A stretch of 64,000 nt of DNA from Aculops lycopersici (GCA_015350385.1 WNKI01000001.1:1791870-1855869); one strand, 5' to 3'; counted from the first letter of the stretch, positions 12,011 through 26,268 are shown. Notes: a model not told the origin generated them from the sequence alone. Translations and numbers: made by a program.

Positions 12011-15000
12011 TAGTGAGTCATTTGGTCGGTTGCTTGGATGACTGATTTCTGTTGTCGTTGTTGTTGTTGGCGTTGTCAAAAGTGGCAACATATTGTAAAA
12101 AGATTTATATATCATTATTATTGTTATTATGCTCATGTCACGTGTCATTTCGTCATTGGATTTTTAAAAATAGAACAACAACCACAAATTTTGAGAAAGA
12201 AAAAACTTGAAAACTCTGATTGCCCTTGAGGGTCTTGCTCACTTCCGGTTATTAGTAATCAATCGTCGTTTAGCTACTCATCTCGATACACCTGAAACTT
12301 TGCTCACCTGCGCGCGATTCTGCTCGTTAGCTCGACGTGTGGCCTCGACTTGCTGGCTGCCCTCTGGTCTGATTTGTTGCTGTTGTTGTGATAATAATCA
12401 TGTCCCACCAACTTCCCTGGGGTCATCAGCTGATTGGGACAGACTCAAACGGTCATCAAACTAAACGGAATTTCCGTTCGGTTTACTCATTTGTATTATC
12501 ACTATCAATCAAATCATCCCCCAATCTCGGATTACATGTATCTGCCTAGGTTGGGGGTTAAAATCCATCAGGTGGCCGCCACCAGCAAACAGGGAGGCCT
12601 ACGCGGCGAGCTAAGCGAACGCTTCGAGGTCGAGACAAAATTTCAAGCCGAGCGAATGAGTAATTTGGTGACTAAATTCTTGCTCTTTTGTATTCTGGAG
12701 GGTTTTTCCTCGTTTGTGTTGTAACTTGACTAGCTTGTTTTTGGTAATTTAGTTGGATAAATTTCTCTCTTTCTCATTATTGCTTCGAACTGCTGATGTT
12801 GCCGCTGATTCAGCTGAGCTTGCTGCTTGTGGACTTTGCGTATTGACTCATTACATTGATTGATTAACATATCTAATATATGAATTTACCTGTATATTGA
12901 AGCGTATGAAAATTCACACAAAACTGAGAAGTGAGCGCTGAGTCTTGGTTGTGTGTTTTTGAAAATTGATTGCAAAAATTAGTGCGCTTATTAGCCTTGA
13001 TTTGTATCTCAAAAACACTCGCTGATATTTGAAAATCTTCTTCCTCCTCCAACTTTTGCATGCGTGTGATTTTGGCCACAAAGCGATGTGAATGGAAAAA
13101 ACGTGAGCGATAAACGTGTGTTTGAGTGAGTGAGTATCTGCGTGAATGTGCCAACATGAAATGGGAAAACAATGACGAGAGTGACGCAGACGCGAGCGAG
13201 TCACGGCAAAAGTCGGCAGCCAGGTGAGTTAAGGTGAGTCGCCGGGGTGAATGCCATCAATTACATAATGACAACAACAATGACACTAGCATTCGTTTTC
13301 GTATAGCTGATTGGAGGCAAGTGCGGTTGCTATTGCTGTGGTTGTTGCTTTCGTTGTTTGGTGGCCGCCGTTGGCTTTGCCCATAATCGACTCACAAGCT
13401 TGCCGGCGAGCTCGCCATGTTTTCTGTTTGCCTTTTCCATAGTCGACGTCGACGTCGTCGTCGTCGCTGTCTATCTCTCAAACTTTCCAATTTGCTTTAG
13501 CTTTTCTCTCTAGCTGCGCCCTACAACATGTAAAAGTTGCCGCAAAAAACTTGGCAAGTTTTACTCTGTTCTGATCTCTGGCAAACTAAACGCCAGAAGC
13601 TCAACTCGTCGTCGCTCCCATTGCTTTTGTTGCCGCCGTCTCTCCTGTTTGATCGCCTCTCTGTTGATGCCGCTTAGTTGCTGTTGCCCCCGGCCAGCAA
13701 CAACCGCCGCCAAGGTGACAGGCGATAGACAGCAAAAACGCCGAGGTTACGTAATGTAAGCGTCGTCTCGATCGCTATAGCAATGTGTGGCTCGACGCAA
13801 CGTCAAATCGAAACCCCGTGTGAGTGTGGTTGCTGATGGCGCCCAAATAACAATAGCAATGACAACACGATAGGAACTGGAGCTTTGGCAGCGCCAATTG
13901 TCATAGTGGTCGCGGCGGATGTCGGCGTCGTCGTTGCAGTTGACGACATGAGAAGGGACAGTGGGAAAAGTTTTCCCCGTGACCGAGCGCCGAGTTTTCT
14001 ATTGTGCTCTGCGCGTTCACTTGGCCACCATCTTTTCGGCTAGTCAACTTGACGAACCAAAAACAGGATGTTGCTCAGGTAGACGCCACAACCGCAACGG
14101 TCGTTGGTGGCGACCAACAAGCCTCTAGAAGAGGTCTTGGTGGTTCTGACTCGCCAGCGTAATGAGCTCATGGCGCACGGAGGAGCGACTACCTCAACTT
14201 CCGGCTGGAGACTATACTTCTTTTGCTCTTTGGCTTGTCATTGTTATTGAGGAAAAAAGAAGTTCCAACTTCTCGATAATTCTCTGCTTCTTGGTGCTTC
14301 TAATTTGCTGCTCTTTCTACTCTTTCCTCTTCCTCTAAACTTGACTTGCTCGACGATACATCTTGTCAAGGCCAAAGCAACTTCCGCTTGGCGTCTAGCT
14401 CGCTAGTTGGAACACAACTCGCCAACTCGAGCGCTGATCTGTTGAAACTTGAACTCTTGCGAGCGCATTACGTAACTGAGCGAGCGACTGACCGACATCG
14501 CGGTCGTCGTCGCTGCCGCAAACGACGACTACGATGACGACGGAGGCGGTGAGAGCAAACGATTCCAGCTGCTGCATTGCAAAAACAAACTCTCCGTGCA
14601 GAAGCTAGGCAGCGTTTGCTTGCGCCCCCGTTGAGGCGAGCGATGCGCGCGCAGCGAGAGCTAAAGTCGTCTCGAGAGAGGAATCGGCAGCGAGAGCAGC
14701 TAAGGCAATGGTATTAGCAGCGGTGGTCCCGCTTACACCTGACGTGCGATTGTGGCCAGGCAGCCAGCCAACTCCGGCCGGCTGCGCAGTTCCAATGGCG
14801 CATCGGAATAGCCGACAGGATCTCATTGCCATCGGGGGGTAGGGGGCGCCGAAGCGCCGCCCGCTCGCCGTCTGCCCAGTAAAATCGCCATAGAGTTTGT
14901 GGCTGGCTTCCAGACGGCGGCCAGCTGCTCGTTCGGCGGCGAGGGAGGAATGTTGCCGTGAAAGTTGGCCCGCCAAACGTCCAGTCGAGCTTCTGTCTCT

Positions 15001-16181
15001 CTGTCTCTCTCTCTCTCTCTCTCGTTGTGTTTTCTTTGGCTTGCGGCCACCACTTCCAAGTCGCTGGTTGCACTGGATAAATAGATAGCTAGCTAGATGG
15101 AGCAAAAGGTTCGCAAGGAGTACACTGAGAACTCGTTGGCCTCTTGGCAGCTCGTCTTTTATCTTTGCCTCTTTCCCTTCTCCCCTTTTTCCCTTGAGGT
15201 AAGTTGTAGTTATGTCTTGCTTCCTGTGTTGTTCCAATGGGATCGAAGCACAACAGCTGCAACGGAGGAAAAACATAGGCGCCCATCCGGAAACTGCATG
15301 ATGAACAGCAACTCGCGATGCAACAGCAGCAGTAGCAGCCGGCGGCACCGAAGCTCCAGTTGCCGTTAAGACTCGTTGCCGATTGCCGCGAGGACCAATT
15401 ACATAAGCGTGTGCGCTAATAAGCGAACCAGGCGCCAAGTTTTCCTGGCAAGCTAGCGGCCTGACGGTGGGCAGGTAGTCGGGATTGGCGCAAATCTGTT
15501 TGTGTTTCCATTTATAAGTGAGGTTACACTTGTAACACTCGCAGGGTGGTTGTCGGTGTTGTTGGTGTTGTAAATGAGTTGAACAAGACAACAAAGGGGT
15601 CTCTTTGGCCAGGTAGTGGGGCTTGCGCTCTTGGCTGCCAGTTGGACAAGTGAGCAAAAGGGACTTTGCTCACGATTGTGTGTAACTGGTTTAACTGTGA
15701 CTAGAACCGAGGCTGCCACGCGCACTTAATGAGATTTACCTGCGCCCACTTTCTCGCAGCAGGTAAATCTGGGTAGTCGCTTGTCGCGCCAGTTAGCCGA
15801 GTTAATTGGGACAAGGAGGCGCGTGATGAGCAACGCGGCGCACAATAATGCGCTGGATGATTAATTGAGTGAATCTCTGCGCTTGAGCCTCTTTCTCTTG
15901 CTCATTCTCGTTTTGTTTTGCTTTGTTTTGTTTTGTCGTTTTTGTTGCCCATTGGATAGAGAGACCAAAGCGGAAGTTGGCGGATGGAATTTGGATTGTG
16001 AGCAAAGTAGTCGAGTTGCGGATTCCAAGATAACGGACAAAATTATTACAACCGCGACCAACACGACAAGTCCGCCGGTGATTAATCATGGCCTACGACA
16101 ATTAGACGCACACTTGTTGATGCGCCACAAGATGATGAACTCGAGGATTGAGGGAAACCGATAAACTGATTGGCCGCACCA

Positions 16182-16227
16182 TCAACCGCAACCGCAACCG
16201 CAACCGCAACCGCAACCGCAACCGCAA
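16182..16227. repeat. CAACCG hexanucleotide repeat
   Basis: About seven tandem AACCGC units. A related GCGGTTG tract lies at about 16456-16486 in the opposite orientation, so the two could pair. Confidence 0.85.
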
Positions 16228-18997
16228 ACTTCCGCTTGAAATTTCATAATTTGCGGTTTTGAGCGTTAATTTTTGGATTTGGTTTTTCCAATTTGCAGTC
16301 TCAGCCTCAGTCTCGGTGGCAATTGCAATTGGAGTTGCGTTTTAGTCTGGCGCACGTACAGTTTTGAGAGGCACTGTATCTATCTGCAAATTTGCCATTA
16401 CTTTTGTCATTCAGTTCGCAACGCAATGCAATGGTATGGTGCGTTGCTCTTTTGGTTGCGGTTGCGGTTGCGTTTGCGGCGGCGGCAATGCAAGTTTTTT
16501 CCCTCATTACAACAGAATGGCCCAAAGATTAATTGTTTCTCTCATTCTCTTTGTTTTTATAGTCCAATTAAAATTCATTGCCCATGTTTTTGGCGACTCG
16601 TTTTAACCACTGTATTGTTTTGTTTTGCTCTGCTTCGCTTTATCTTACGTTGAATTTCTCTCCCTTACAACTGAAGCCCAAAACTTTCGCTTTGTTTTGT
16701 TATTCTTTCCCATTCGTTTGCCGCAAACGAAGTTGAATCTCTCTCTCTCTCCCTCCTCTCCTTTCAACTAACACAAGCCGACGATTGTTTAATTGTTATG
16801 CGGTTTCCAATTTTAACCTCGGCCAACAGTTTTGCCGTGCCTTGCTACTTTGTGCAATCGGAAGCCAGTTCACGATGAGCAAGTTTCGCTCGCTCATGTG
16901 ATCTGCTATTTATCTGCTCTTTTATTTTGGAAGCCACTGCAAAGTAAACATTGAAAACTAAATCTGAATCATCGCCGACTTCCGCATAGAGATTTGCGAA
17001 ACTACTGCAACCAGGCAGTTGCCAACAACGACTACAACTGTGCACCGGCCGCTTCTGTTGCTATCGTGGCGAGTTCATTCAATCTGATCCTAATTCATTG
17101 GCTCGCTTTGCTAGGAAGCCGGGAAAAGTTGCGAGCCGAACAAAGAGCCACTGTTGCTGTTGTGTGTAGCCAATTAATTAGTCTCGCACGTTTGCAGTTT
17201 AGCTCGTGAAAGGTAAACTGTTTGTTTGGTAAGCCTTAAGGTACCGAGAGAAGCGTCAAGGGCCAAGCTACTTCCGGTAACTAGGTAAAACAAACACCAG
17301 GAGAATATTCGTTCGTTTTGTGGAAATCACTGAAAACCTTCGCTTGCTTAATGGAAGGAGAGTTTGCTCTCACTGCTTCTGCTCTACTATTTGCTCTTAC
17401 CATTTGTCTGGTTATGTTTGGACTTTGTTTTGTTTCGGCACTGGTGCTACTGTTACTGCTACTGCTCTTGCGGCAGGTTCATTTTGTTCCGAATGAGCAG
17501 ACCAACAACGCGAGCAAGTGGGCGAGCAATAGCGAGAAAGTGGGCAAAGTTTTCATTTGCAAAGCTAACTAGACTAACTGAGGCGGAAACGGAGGCAGCG
17601 AACGAGCCACGGCAGGCGAAGTGGCGAGTGGCTCAAATTTCACACACTGACAAGCAAGTTGGAATGGGAAATCTCATTCGCTTTTTCCGTTTATCTGCAT
17701 TTCCAAGGGGCGAAGTCTGCAGATTGCAATGATGAAATTGTGGCCCCAATATTGTGCTGCCACTGCTGCTCCTTTCGCTGTTTGGTTTGCCGCAATCGCA
17801 TCATTCTATTTGCCGCAGCAGATTCCATGGCAACAAAATGAGACGAAACGAGGGAAAGCGGAAAAGCGAAAGAGAATGCCAACGAAACAGAGAGTAAAGT
17901 GAGCGGCAAAATGGCGTCCACTTCTAGTGTTGAGCAAAATTGGATCAAGTGGCCGCAAAAATGGTTGCAATTACAATTATATTTATTGTCTCTGCAATTC
18001 ATTTCCGCTCCCCTTTCTGCTTGATCGTCGCTCAAGCCAGTAGTCTTGTTTTGATCCTGTTCCCTTTCCTGTTCATTTCATTTCAAGCCATTTCATATCA
18101 TCTCTTCGTTATCCTCGAGGCAAATTTGTCCAACTTACACTCTTCTCATTCCCTCTCTGGCCAGACTCTAGCTTTCCTCCAGGCGCGTCGTTAACGTTTC
18201 CCGTCACGACGCTAGAGAGAGAGACACTCAGTTTCGAATTGTGAATCGCGTTACCAAGTGGTTGGAAAATTTTAGGTAAGCTTGTTGCGAGATTTGCGTC
18301 ACTCCCCGGTTATTGTTGTTGCGTGCCCAACATCTGAGCGCCAGTCTTTGATCGCCGTTGTCGTCGTTGTGATCGTCGACGTCAATGGAATAATAACTGG
18401 CCGACCAAGGGAAAAGTTTTTACGATCGATCAGCTGGCCGATAGGCTCATAACCTCTAGGGCTTGTCGAGATCGCTGCAACTGCTAGCGACAGCAGCGAT
18501 CTTGCTCTCGCCATTTCCGGCCCTCGAGGCCGACGGAGGGTTCAGAAAGTAGCGTGTCACCTGACTGCCGCATGCTGCTAGAGTGTTACGCGAGGTAAAA
18601 GTTACGCTTCTTGTGCCCTACCACGTAACAGTTACCTTGCCACCGCCTGGCTGGCCAACAATCGACTAAAGACGATGACGACAACTACCGCTATCAAGCT
18701 GGCTAATGGCAAGCTGAACGAGAGTTTCGCTTGCAAGACTCTTGACTCGCTTCCGGTTGCCTGCGTTCGGGGTGTGCGATACGCAGTTGCGAGTCCAGTA
18801 GCTCGTTGTGCAACTTCCGCTCGAGCCGTCGTTTGCCCAATGGCTCCACGTTAATGGCCCGCTCGTCGTTGCTGTTGCTGGTGTTTGGAGCAACAAATTT
18901 GAACCCGATGGAGTGGGGGTTTTGTTTTCACTTTGCGCAGCTCGTTAGTGAATCGTTTGCAAGGCGAAAAACAGACTACACTTTCTCAACAAACTCC

Positions 18998-19033
18998 CCT
19001 CATAGTGATCGCCTGGCGACTATCACTATGAGG
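18998..19033. other. perfect hairpin (12-bp stem)
   Basis: CCTCATAGTGAT is followed by a short CGCCTGGCGACT centre and then the exact reverse complement ATCACTATGAGG. The centre can add CGC/GCG pairs. It lies in the gene-free block with no ORF across it. It is too short for a typical pre-miRNA. Confidence 0.75.
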
Positions 19034-20172
19034 AATCATTGTAGCCGCCAGCGTCACCATTGCAACTGCCGCTACTAGCAACCACAGAACGACGACAAAA
19101 CATGGCTAACGGGCGATACGAAGCACAGAAGAAATCGTAAGCGCCTAGCGCGAAACATCGTCGGGTCGCTAGGTGCCGTCGCTAGAGTCCACCGCTCAAT
19201 CATCGTCACTTCGTGGTTTGGCTATCGGGCGGCGCGAGCTGACGCTTGCACACTTTTTGCATCGCTCGCTTGGCTGCTCGGCTGGCCGCTGGTTTGGTTG
19301 GTCAAGCTAGACGATAGGCTAGTTGCTCGTCTCTCGTCAAGCGCTAGCACTGCCGCTGATGCTACTCATTCGCTCGTTTGTCCGCTCGATTGCAAAGCTG
19401 AACTGGACTTGGCCATCGGTAACCGGAAGTGAAGAGTCCAGGATTAAGCGAAAAAGGGCATTCCGCCAATGGGACCTAGCGAGCGCCACAATGGTGTTGC
19501 GTGAATTTGATTTGCGCGCATCGATCAAAGTCCAAAGGGCAAGTGACCGACAGTTAGTTGTGCTTATCTATTTTCGTTCCCATTTCTCGTTGTTTCGCTG
19601 GCGTTTCCCTCCACTTGGCTGCTCTTTTGACTGCACCGCTCCCATGCCAAACACACAACATACAACAACCACCGACCGCCAAGCCAGTGAGGTGTATGCT
19701 CTAGTGCGAATGCCCTCTAGGCGCTCACATACTTTTTGTCGCGCCCATTCGCCCCATCTCGGTTTGTGGTCCTATTCAATTTTCCCGCTTCTCGGACTCT
19801 CGCGCCCAATGGCATCGCAGATGGCCACCACTGGCTTGTGGCCCGAGACTAAGTGTTAAACTAACTTTAACTTCCCTTCAACTCTTGACCTAACTCAACA
19901 AAACTTGACTCCCATTTAACTTCCGAACGAAGGCAAGTCTAGTTCGGTGAAAGCTGGTGCTAGATCTCAATGTGCGCGAGCAACCATAAAAAGACCCAAC
20001 TCTAAATGGGCAATTCCAGGTTTCGCCCTTTAGATCGCCTCTCGAGTTGTTAGTTTCAGCTGCAGGACTACCACTTTGATCGATAGATAACAAGTCCTGC
20101 AGTTGTGAGGGTAAAGTGGACCCCACACCGCATTACACGTTATCCTCCCTCGCATTGACTTAAGCACGAATT

Positions 20173-20200
20173 CTGCTACTACTTTGAGTAGTAGTAGCAG
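20173..20200. other. perfect hairpin (11-bp stem, 6-nt loop)
   Basis: CTGCTACTACT, the loop TTGAGT, then AGTAGTAGCAG. The arms are made of CTA/TAG triplets, so it may come from a microsatellite that inverted. Confidence 0.75.
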
Positions 20201-20346
20201 TGTTAGTGGTAGTGTACAAGTACGAGTAATGTGCCACTTAATTTTCAATGCCATCAGCTGATCTCTTTAGTGCAGTGGCACAATTTTCATAACCAACTGG
20301 TCAGTCACTTGCTCTTTTGCTTGCTCACTAGCTAATGGTAGTGCTC

Positions 20347-20380
20347 GTGATGATCATGATGATGATGATGATGACGACGA
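20347..20380. repeat. GAT trinucleotide repeat
   Basis: Tandem GAT/ATG units passing into GAC units, in non-coding sequence. Confidence 0.75.
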
Positions 20381-22003
20381 CCATGATAATCATAGTCGCG
20401 AAAAAAACTAAGCTCCCTTCCGGCTTGGCCCAAAACTCTCGCTGGGTCCAGCGACTTGAGAGTCTTGGCTTAGTGTAGTGAGCGAGCTTTAGTTCAAGTC
20501 TGATGATCATTTATCAATTCACGTTAAGTGGGCGCCAAGGGACAGGCAAAAGACGAGATATTTAGATAGAAGTGGAGCGGAGAGAGAGAGAGAGAGAGAG
20601 GGAACCGCTCTCTTGGATCGCGTGTTCCGGTTGTTTCCTCGCTCGCAACAACCAATCTAGTTGTCTCTGACGTAACATCGCAAAACCCGAAGCAAAACCT
20701 GCTTTGGGACTTGGATTAATTGCCACTCCACTTTCTATTCTCTTTATTCGTTTTACTCGCCGGAAGTGGGGGGGGGGCAGTTTTCTGATTGACCGTTGGC
20801 CAGTTGATCAGAGGGTCAACCAACGATTGGCACGCAAATAATTCGATGGACGACTCTCCTTTGGCCTATTCGCTAAGGTTATGCTCTCTAATTTATGACC
20901 ACTCGCTCGTCACTTCCGGTCACTGCTTGTGATTTGGCGTCCATTTTGAACCGACCGCAGAATAGAGTGGTTGGTTGATCTTGGAAACAAAGCACTATGC
21001 AACTAGTCACCTGGAGATGAGTCGGGCAAAGTGTGTCAATCACTCTTCTGTTATATTCAGAAGTAGCCATTAATTGTTGTGGTGTCTGTGTAACCGAGTG
21101 GCCGACCGCTAGACAAACAAGCGACTAGAGTTTTTTCCGTTTTGCATTTGCTCTCGCTCAACTCAATCTCCAAAACCACGACCAACAGTTCAACTTCCGC
21201 TTTGCAGGTAAACTAACAAGCCATAGCCCAGCAAATTGAGCTACAACTACAAAATCTAATCTGCAAACCGAACTAAACTTTCGACCGAAACAAACAAATC
21301 GTAACCATTAAACCAAAAGAATAGTCGACAGTTACGAGCTCAATTGGCAGTTGAAGTGGTGGAGTTTGAATGGATGATGAATAAATGCGAAGTAGAGACA
21401 AAGATAGAGGGAGGGAGAGGGGCAGACAATCACACGCTCGCTTACCTGTGAGCGCCGGCGCTGGCGCTAGACGTTCGCCGCTTCACCTGGCTGTCACTTC
21501 CGCCGTTCGGTGTGCCTGATGATATTTGGTTGTCTCTATGCTCGTTGCTACTATTAATACTTGCTGACGTCTTTCCATGTCGGTTATTATTGTTGTTGTT
21601 GCTATCGTTATCAGTGTTATGAAATTGGCTTTGTTTCGATTTATTTCGAATCCGATTCTCCAACTCGAGTTCGCTCAAACTACCAGCTGCAGTTGGAATT
21701 TTGTGTTGTTTTCTAACCATTTCGCGTTGTTTCGTTTACCTGATCTGCACTTGAAAGGTTGATAAGTCGAGCTGCGTTTAGTTGGTCTGGTCGTGGTAGC
21801 TCTGATTTGCCACTGCTGCCGCCAACTTGGTGGTTGAGCCATTTTACGGTATGCAACGCAATGCTATGATGCTATGTTACGTGATACGATGCGATGTGAT
21901 GCGATTCGATCGGCTGCTCGGTTGGGAGCGTAGTAATGCAAAAGGGATCCACCAGGCAGACGCTTGCACGCTTCGTCCTGATGACCAAGTTGAGAATTGG
22001 CAA

Positions 22004-22013
22004 GCGCATGCGC
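22004..22013. promoter_or_regulatory. NRF1-type palindrome GCGCATGCGC
   Basis: This is an exact match to the NRF1 core palindrome. A CCGGAAGC ETS-like site lies about 45 bases downstream. NRF1 and ETS sites often occur together in housekeeping promoters of other animals; no gene start is recognisable next to them here. Confidence 0.4.
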
Positions 22014-25000
22014 CACTTTCAGCACTTGAAATTCAATCAGCCAGCGTCACCTGCCGCCGGAAGCTTGCGATTGTGACTCGGAAAGGAGGAAAATTGGAGG
22101 ACACTAAAGATAACACGACTCCAATTGAGTTGCGCGACGTAACGTTGGATTGCGTTGAGTTGCGTCGCGTCTGCTTGAATTAAAGGCAATAATAATGGCC
22201 AAGTCTAGACTTGGGTCGCCTAATACTAGCAACACTAATACTCACATAGACCACGACAACCAAACGAGACGCAACCATATGAAATGAACCGAACGAAAGA
22301 GGGAATAATTTTTCTCTTTCTCTGGCCACCATTTACTTTGGCATCAAACCAAATTGATGACGGAAAACTCGAGCCCCGAAAGCGAGGGGACGCAATGAAA
22401 GTTTACGTAACTCAACGCTCCTCTATTCCCTTCCATTCTACTTCCCATTTCCCATTCTCCATTCCCCGCTCTCCATTCTCCATTCTCCAGTAATAACAAT
22501 AACTTCTCCCAGTTCTCTTTCTCGCCATTCGGAGAGGCCAGTGGGTTTCCTCGCAAGCCCACGATCGACGATGGAGAGCAAGCGAGAGGGCAAACGAAGG
22601 GAGCTGGCTAATGCGAGTTGAAAGGGTCGACCGCGGTTGGCTCATTACAATTTTAAATTACGCCTCGTGAGTGGAGTTGACTATCGGCTTGTCGTCGTGG
22701 CTGGAGTCTGGCGTAGAAGCATAGTAGCATAGTAGCATAGTAACCGCAGCCACCGGCAAACCACAAGACTTGGCACCTTTCAAGCGACTGCTACTACTTT
22801 TGCCATCACCACCACCAACATTGCAAGCAGTCTGACTCGCTACTAGCTTATGCAAACCGAATGGCTTATATTCAATCTTCCTCTCCTTCCTTCCTTCAAA
22901 CTCTTGGAAACTCCCCCAAGAAAGCGGAAATTGTTACCCATTTCTAGTCTGCTGCTTGCAAAAATAGCTCTTTAAATAGGAAGCGGCGATCTAAAAACAC
23001 ATTATGCTAAAGCTACTCCAGAACTGCCGGTCTATTTTCCGCTGCCATCACCACCACAATTGTTATGTTGAAATTCTCATCATACCATATGAACCAACAA
23101 CAGCAACCGAACGGATCGAATGAATCGACTTTATCGAAGAGATCGATGAATGCGAATTTGAATTCATCGTGGAGATCCAATCTTCAAGTTTCCTCGTCAA
23201 TCCTGACACCCGATTTCTGGTTGCAACTCTTCTCATTTCCGCCAAAAATCTCAATATCTGAGACTGACACTCAGCCTCCCGGATTTGGATTGGATAAGTT
23301 TCGCGTCTTTTGAGACGAGAGTTCAGTTGACTTTAAGTGCTCAAAAGCGCGATAGAGGTAGGGAAAAAGTGTCACCTGTCTTCAGGTGGCAGCTTAGGAC
23401 GACGTATAGCTAGCAATTAGCTGGTGAGCGTCAAATGTTTAGCTCGCACTTCCGGTTGCGTGGGCAAAGTCAACTACCGAGTCGTCTACTACTCAGTTGA
23501 CCCACTGAGTTTTGCCTCCGATGGGCGCAAATTGGTTTAGCTTATCAATCATCTGGTCGCCATTCGGTTAAATAGGTATATGTGCATAAAAGGATTCGTT
23601 GTAACAAAAGAACAAGTGGCAATTCTAGGCTCCTCCCTCTAAAGTCCCTAGTTTCGAGTTTTGGCCAATCGGCCTCTCAATTAGATGTTGACCAACGACA
23701 ACCGCCGACTAACCTTATGCAACAAAGTCGAGCGTCCATTAGGCAGCATTGGAGGCCATGGGAATGGCAATCGCATCGGTGGTGGTGGTGGTCGCCGATC
23801 GACTGGCTAATAGTGGATCAGGTTGCCGCGGCAGGAGTTGGAAGCGTGCTTCTGCGGGGCTACCCGAACTGGGGATGCCAAGCGCGGCCTGCAATTGATC
23901 GAGCGGTAAAATTCATGAACTCGTTCCTCTGTCTCTCTCGGTTGCTCATTTGGATTTGGTTGATCATGGTACTTACATAGCTACACTGTCGCGGTCGACA
24001 CTGGGGCAAGCGACTCGGTTCATCGGTTTCGCGTTTGGTCCGGTTTAGTTTAGCTCGCTCCAGTTCTGTTGCTGGACCAGTAGTTGGGTTTAACTCGAGG
24101 GCCGGTCTATGGTCTAGTTAGCTGGGCTCTCTCATCTAGTTACAAGTTCAACCGGGACTCTAGTCTTCCCTTCAATAGTCATATCAACACGCCAAAATGC
24201 CACCTGGAAACGGGGGCCACTCGCCGCATGCAAGCAGAATTTCACTCATACCATCGAGCAAGTGACGCGGCGCCACGAGAGAGATTGAGAATGAGCAATC
24301 CAAAACAAATGGCCGCTAGTGGATCCAGCTAAAGTGCCAGGTGCAAAGTGGCCGACAAACAGAGCGCTGCCTTCACGCTGCTCAACTCCCACCACCAATC
24401 AGCTAATTGAAAATCACCGGCCCCACTGGCCACCACCAAATTCTGACATTGCGCAACGTTCACCTCTCGGCGGTTGCAATGGAGGTGTGATTTTGCCTTT
24501 TTGTCGGCGTGGGGAGTGGGGAAAACAGGGAGGGGAAAACAAAGAAGAGGAGTCGAAATTAAGGGTGGAAAAAGTAGTAGAGTAAAACACAATCACAAGC
24601 CCAAAATCAAGTGGCCAGTCAGCGGGAGGTGAGCGCGATAATAGTTTTAGTGTCAACAATGGGCCTACACCAACAACTAATTTCTCTGAACTCTAGTCCA
24701 CAAACCAACTGAATGTTTGGCGTCGCTTTCTCATCGGTGTTGCGCAATGATCCCACCGCCACCAACGACGCCAATAACAGCAACAACAAAACCTAAAGCT
24801 ACATAAAAACCTGCTGCTCTTTTGGCTTTGGTGTTGGTTCGTGCAAATTAGCAGTTTAATTTGCGACGTGCAACTTGGCTCCAGTTTAAGTTGGTTGGTT
24901 TGCGAGGAGGAAAAAACGTGTTGGATGGTTCTGTTTGTCGCTAGGTCCCGCAACTTCTGTTCATGTTCCTCGCTTCACAACACACGCTCACATGCACAAA

Positions 25001-25389
25001 CATTTACTCCTCCAGCGGTCCAACTTCTTGGACAATCGAACAAAACTTCTCGGATCTCGTTGCCGCCTATTCATCATGACTGCGGGTCTGTTCCACAAAC
25101 GCCGTCGCCGCCGCCGCCGCCAACAACAACAACCACCGAGCGTTCAACTTCCTGTCCAGTTTGAGCGTCGGCTGTGAGCGAACCACTAGGCAACACGATC
25201 CAATACAACAGAGTAGTAAAGTTCGGCAAACACAATAACCACTGGCAGGTAAAGTTAACCGGCCAGCCAGCCGACTTGCATCCGACTGGATCATATCAGC
25301 TCGCATTGTCGATAGGAGGTCTCACTGAAAATTTGCTCCTCTTACTGGCTGCAGCCAAGAGAGTTGAGTCTACAAAGCGTTAGCGGCCA

Positions 25390-25396
25390 TATATAA
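25390..25396 (+). promoter_or_regulatory. candidate TATA box
   Basis: CCATATATAAGTGGCGC is a good TATA match in an otherwise GC-balanced stretch. I see no initiator at the expected distance and no ORF with a recognisable product downstream, so this is weak. Confidence 0.2.
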
Positions 25397-26235
25397 GTGG
25401 CGCACGTAGACGCTAGCGCTGCTTGGCCAGCGCCGCTACCTAAACTCCGTTTGCTCCACTTTGCTTTGCTTAGCCTATGGAGCCCCGAAAGAAGACTAGC
25501 AAACCCCGTGGGTTCGGCACACCTAAAAGCAGCTGCTTTGTGCTCACTTCCGGCGACGCGTGATATAATGACTCCTAGAGTGTGGAGCGCGGAGTTTCCC
25601 TAGAGCGAGTCTCGTCGACTGCTCTTATGGTCACATGAACACAAATTACACAGACACATAAACTATTCGTAGGTTCTTCGGTCTGTCGGTCGGTCGGCCG
25701 GTCGGTGCCTTCGAAGTGGCGGCATGCTGCTCATCGCATTGCGTCACCACCACCACCACCGTTTGTGAGTCGCAAAACTCTTCCATATACAAGCAAGGGG
25801 AATTTTACTTGCACGATAGAGTCGCGCGAGATTTTAGTGTGAGGGCGAATAAGTTGAAAAATCAATTTGATTTAAATAAATTCCAGTTCAAGTTTCACTT
25901 TCAATCAGCGCGAGTGGGCAAAATTGGAAATTGAAACGTAAAACCAAATTCAACACCGAAACCACCACTGATTTCCGGTGGTGAATGCTCACCACTCAGC
26001 TTGTCGCTTTATTGCTTTACTGAATACCGGAGCAACAAATTGTTTGTTCAAATGGTAAAATGTGAATAAATGCAGAGGCACGTAACTAGTGAGAGGGAGG
26101 GAGAGTAAATAGGAATATTCAGTTAGCTAAAGTCTCGTTTTGGTTACGTCCGCTTTTCGGGTGGCCAATTCAATGCTATCGGCACTCGAGTTTTGCCAAC
26201 TAAATGTCCATGAGTCATTGAGTGTTGTGCAAAGC

Positions 26236-26236
<1 letters not shown>

Positions 26237-26268
<32 letters not shown>
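26237..26268. repeat. ATT trinucleotide repeat
   Basis: About eleven ATT/TTA units in non-coding sequence. On the minus strand it reads as an Asn run inside a short spurious ORF. Confidence 0.85.

Noticed and set aside
13225..13260. Similarity of GGTGAATGCCA to the 3' part of miR-124
   Set aside because: The seed AAGGCAC is not present in the right place and no pre-miRNA hairpin is evident.
19323..19859. 178-codon plus-strand ORF
   Set aside because: Begins at a non-ATG codon, has no domain, and covers two copies of unrelated regulatory-type motifs.
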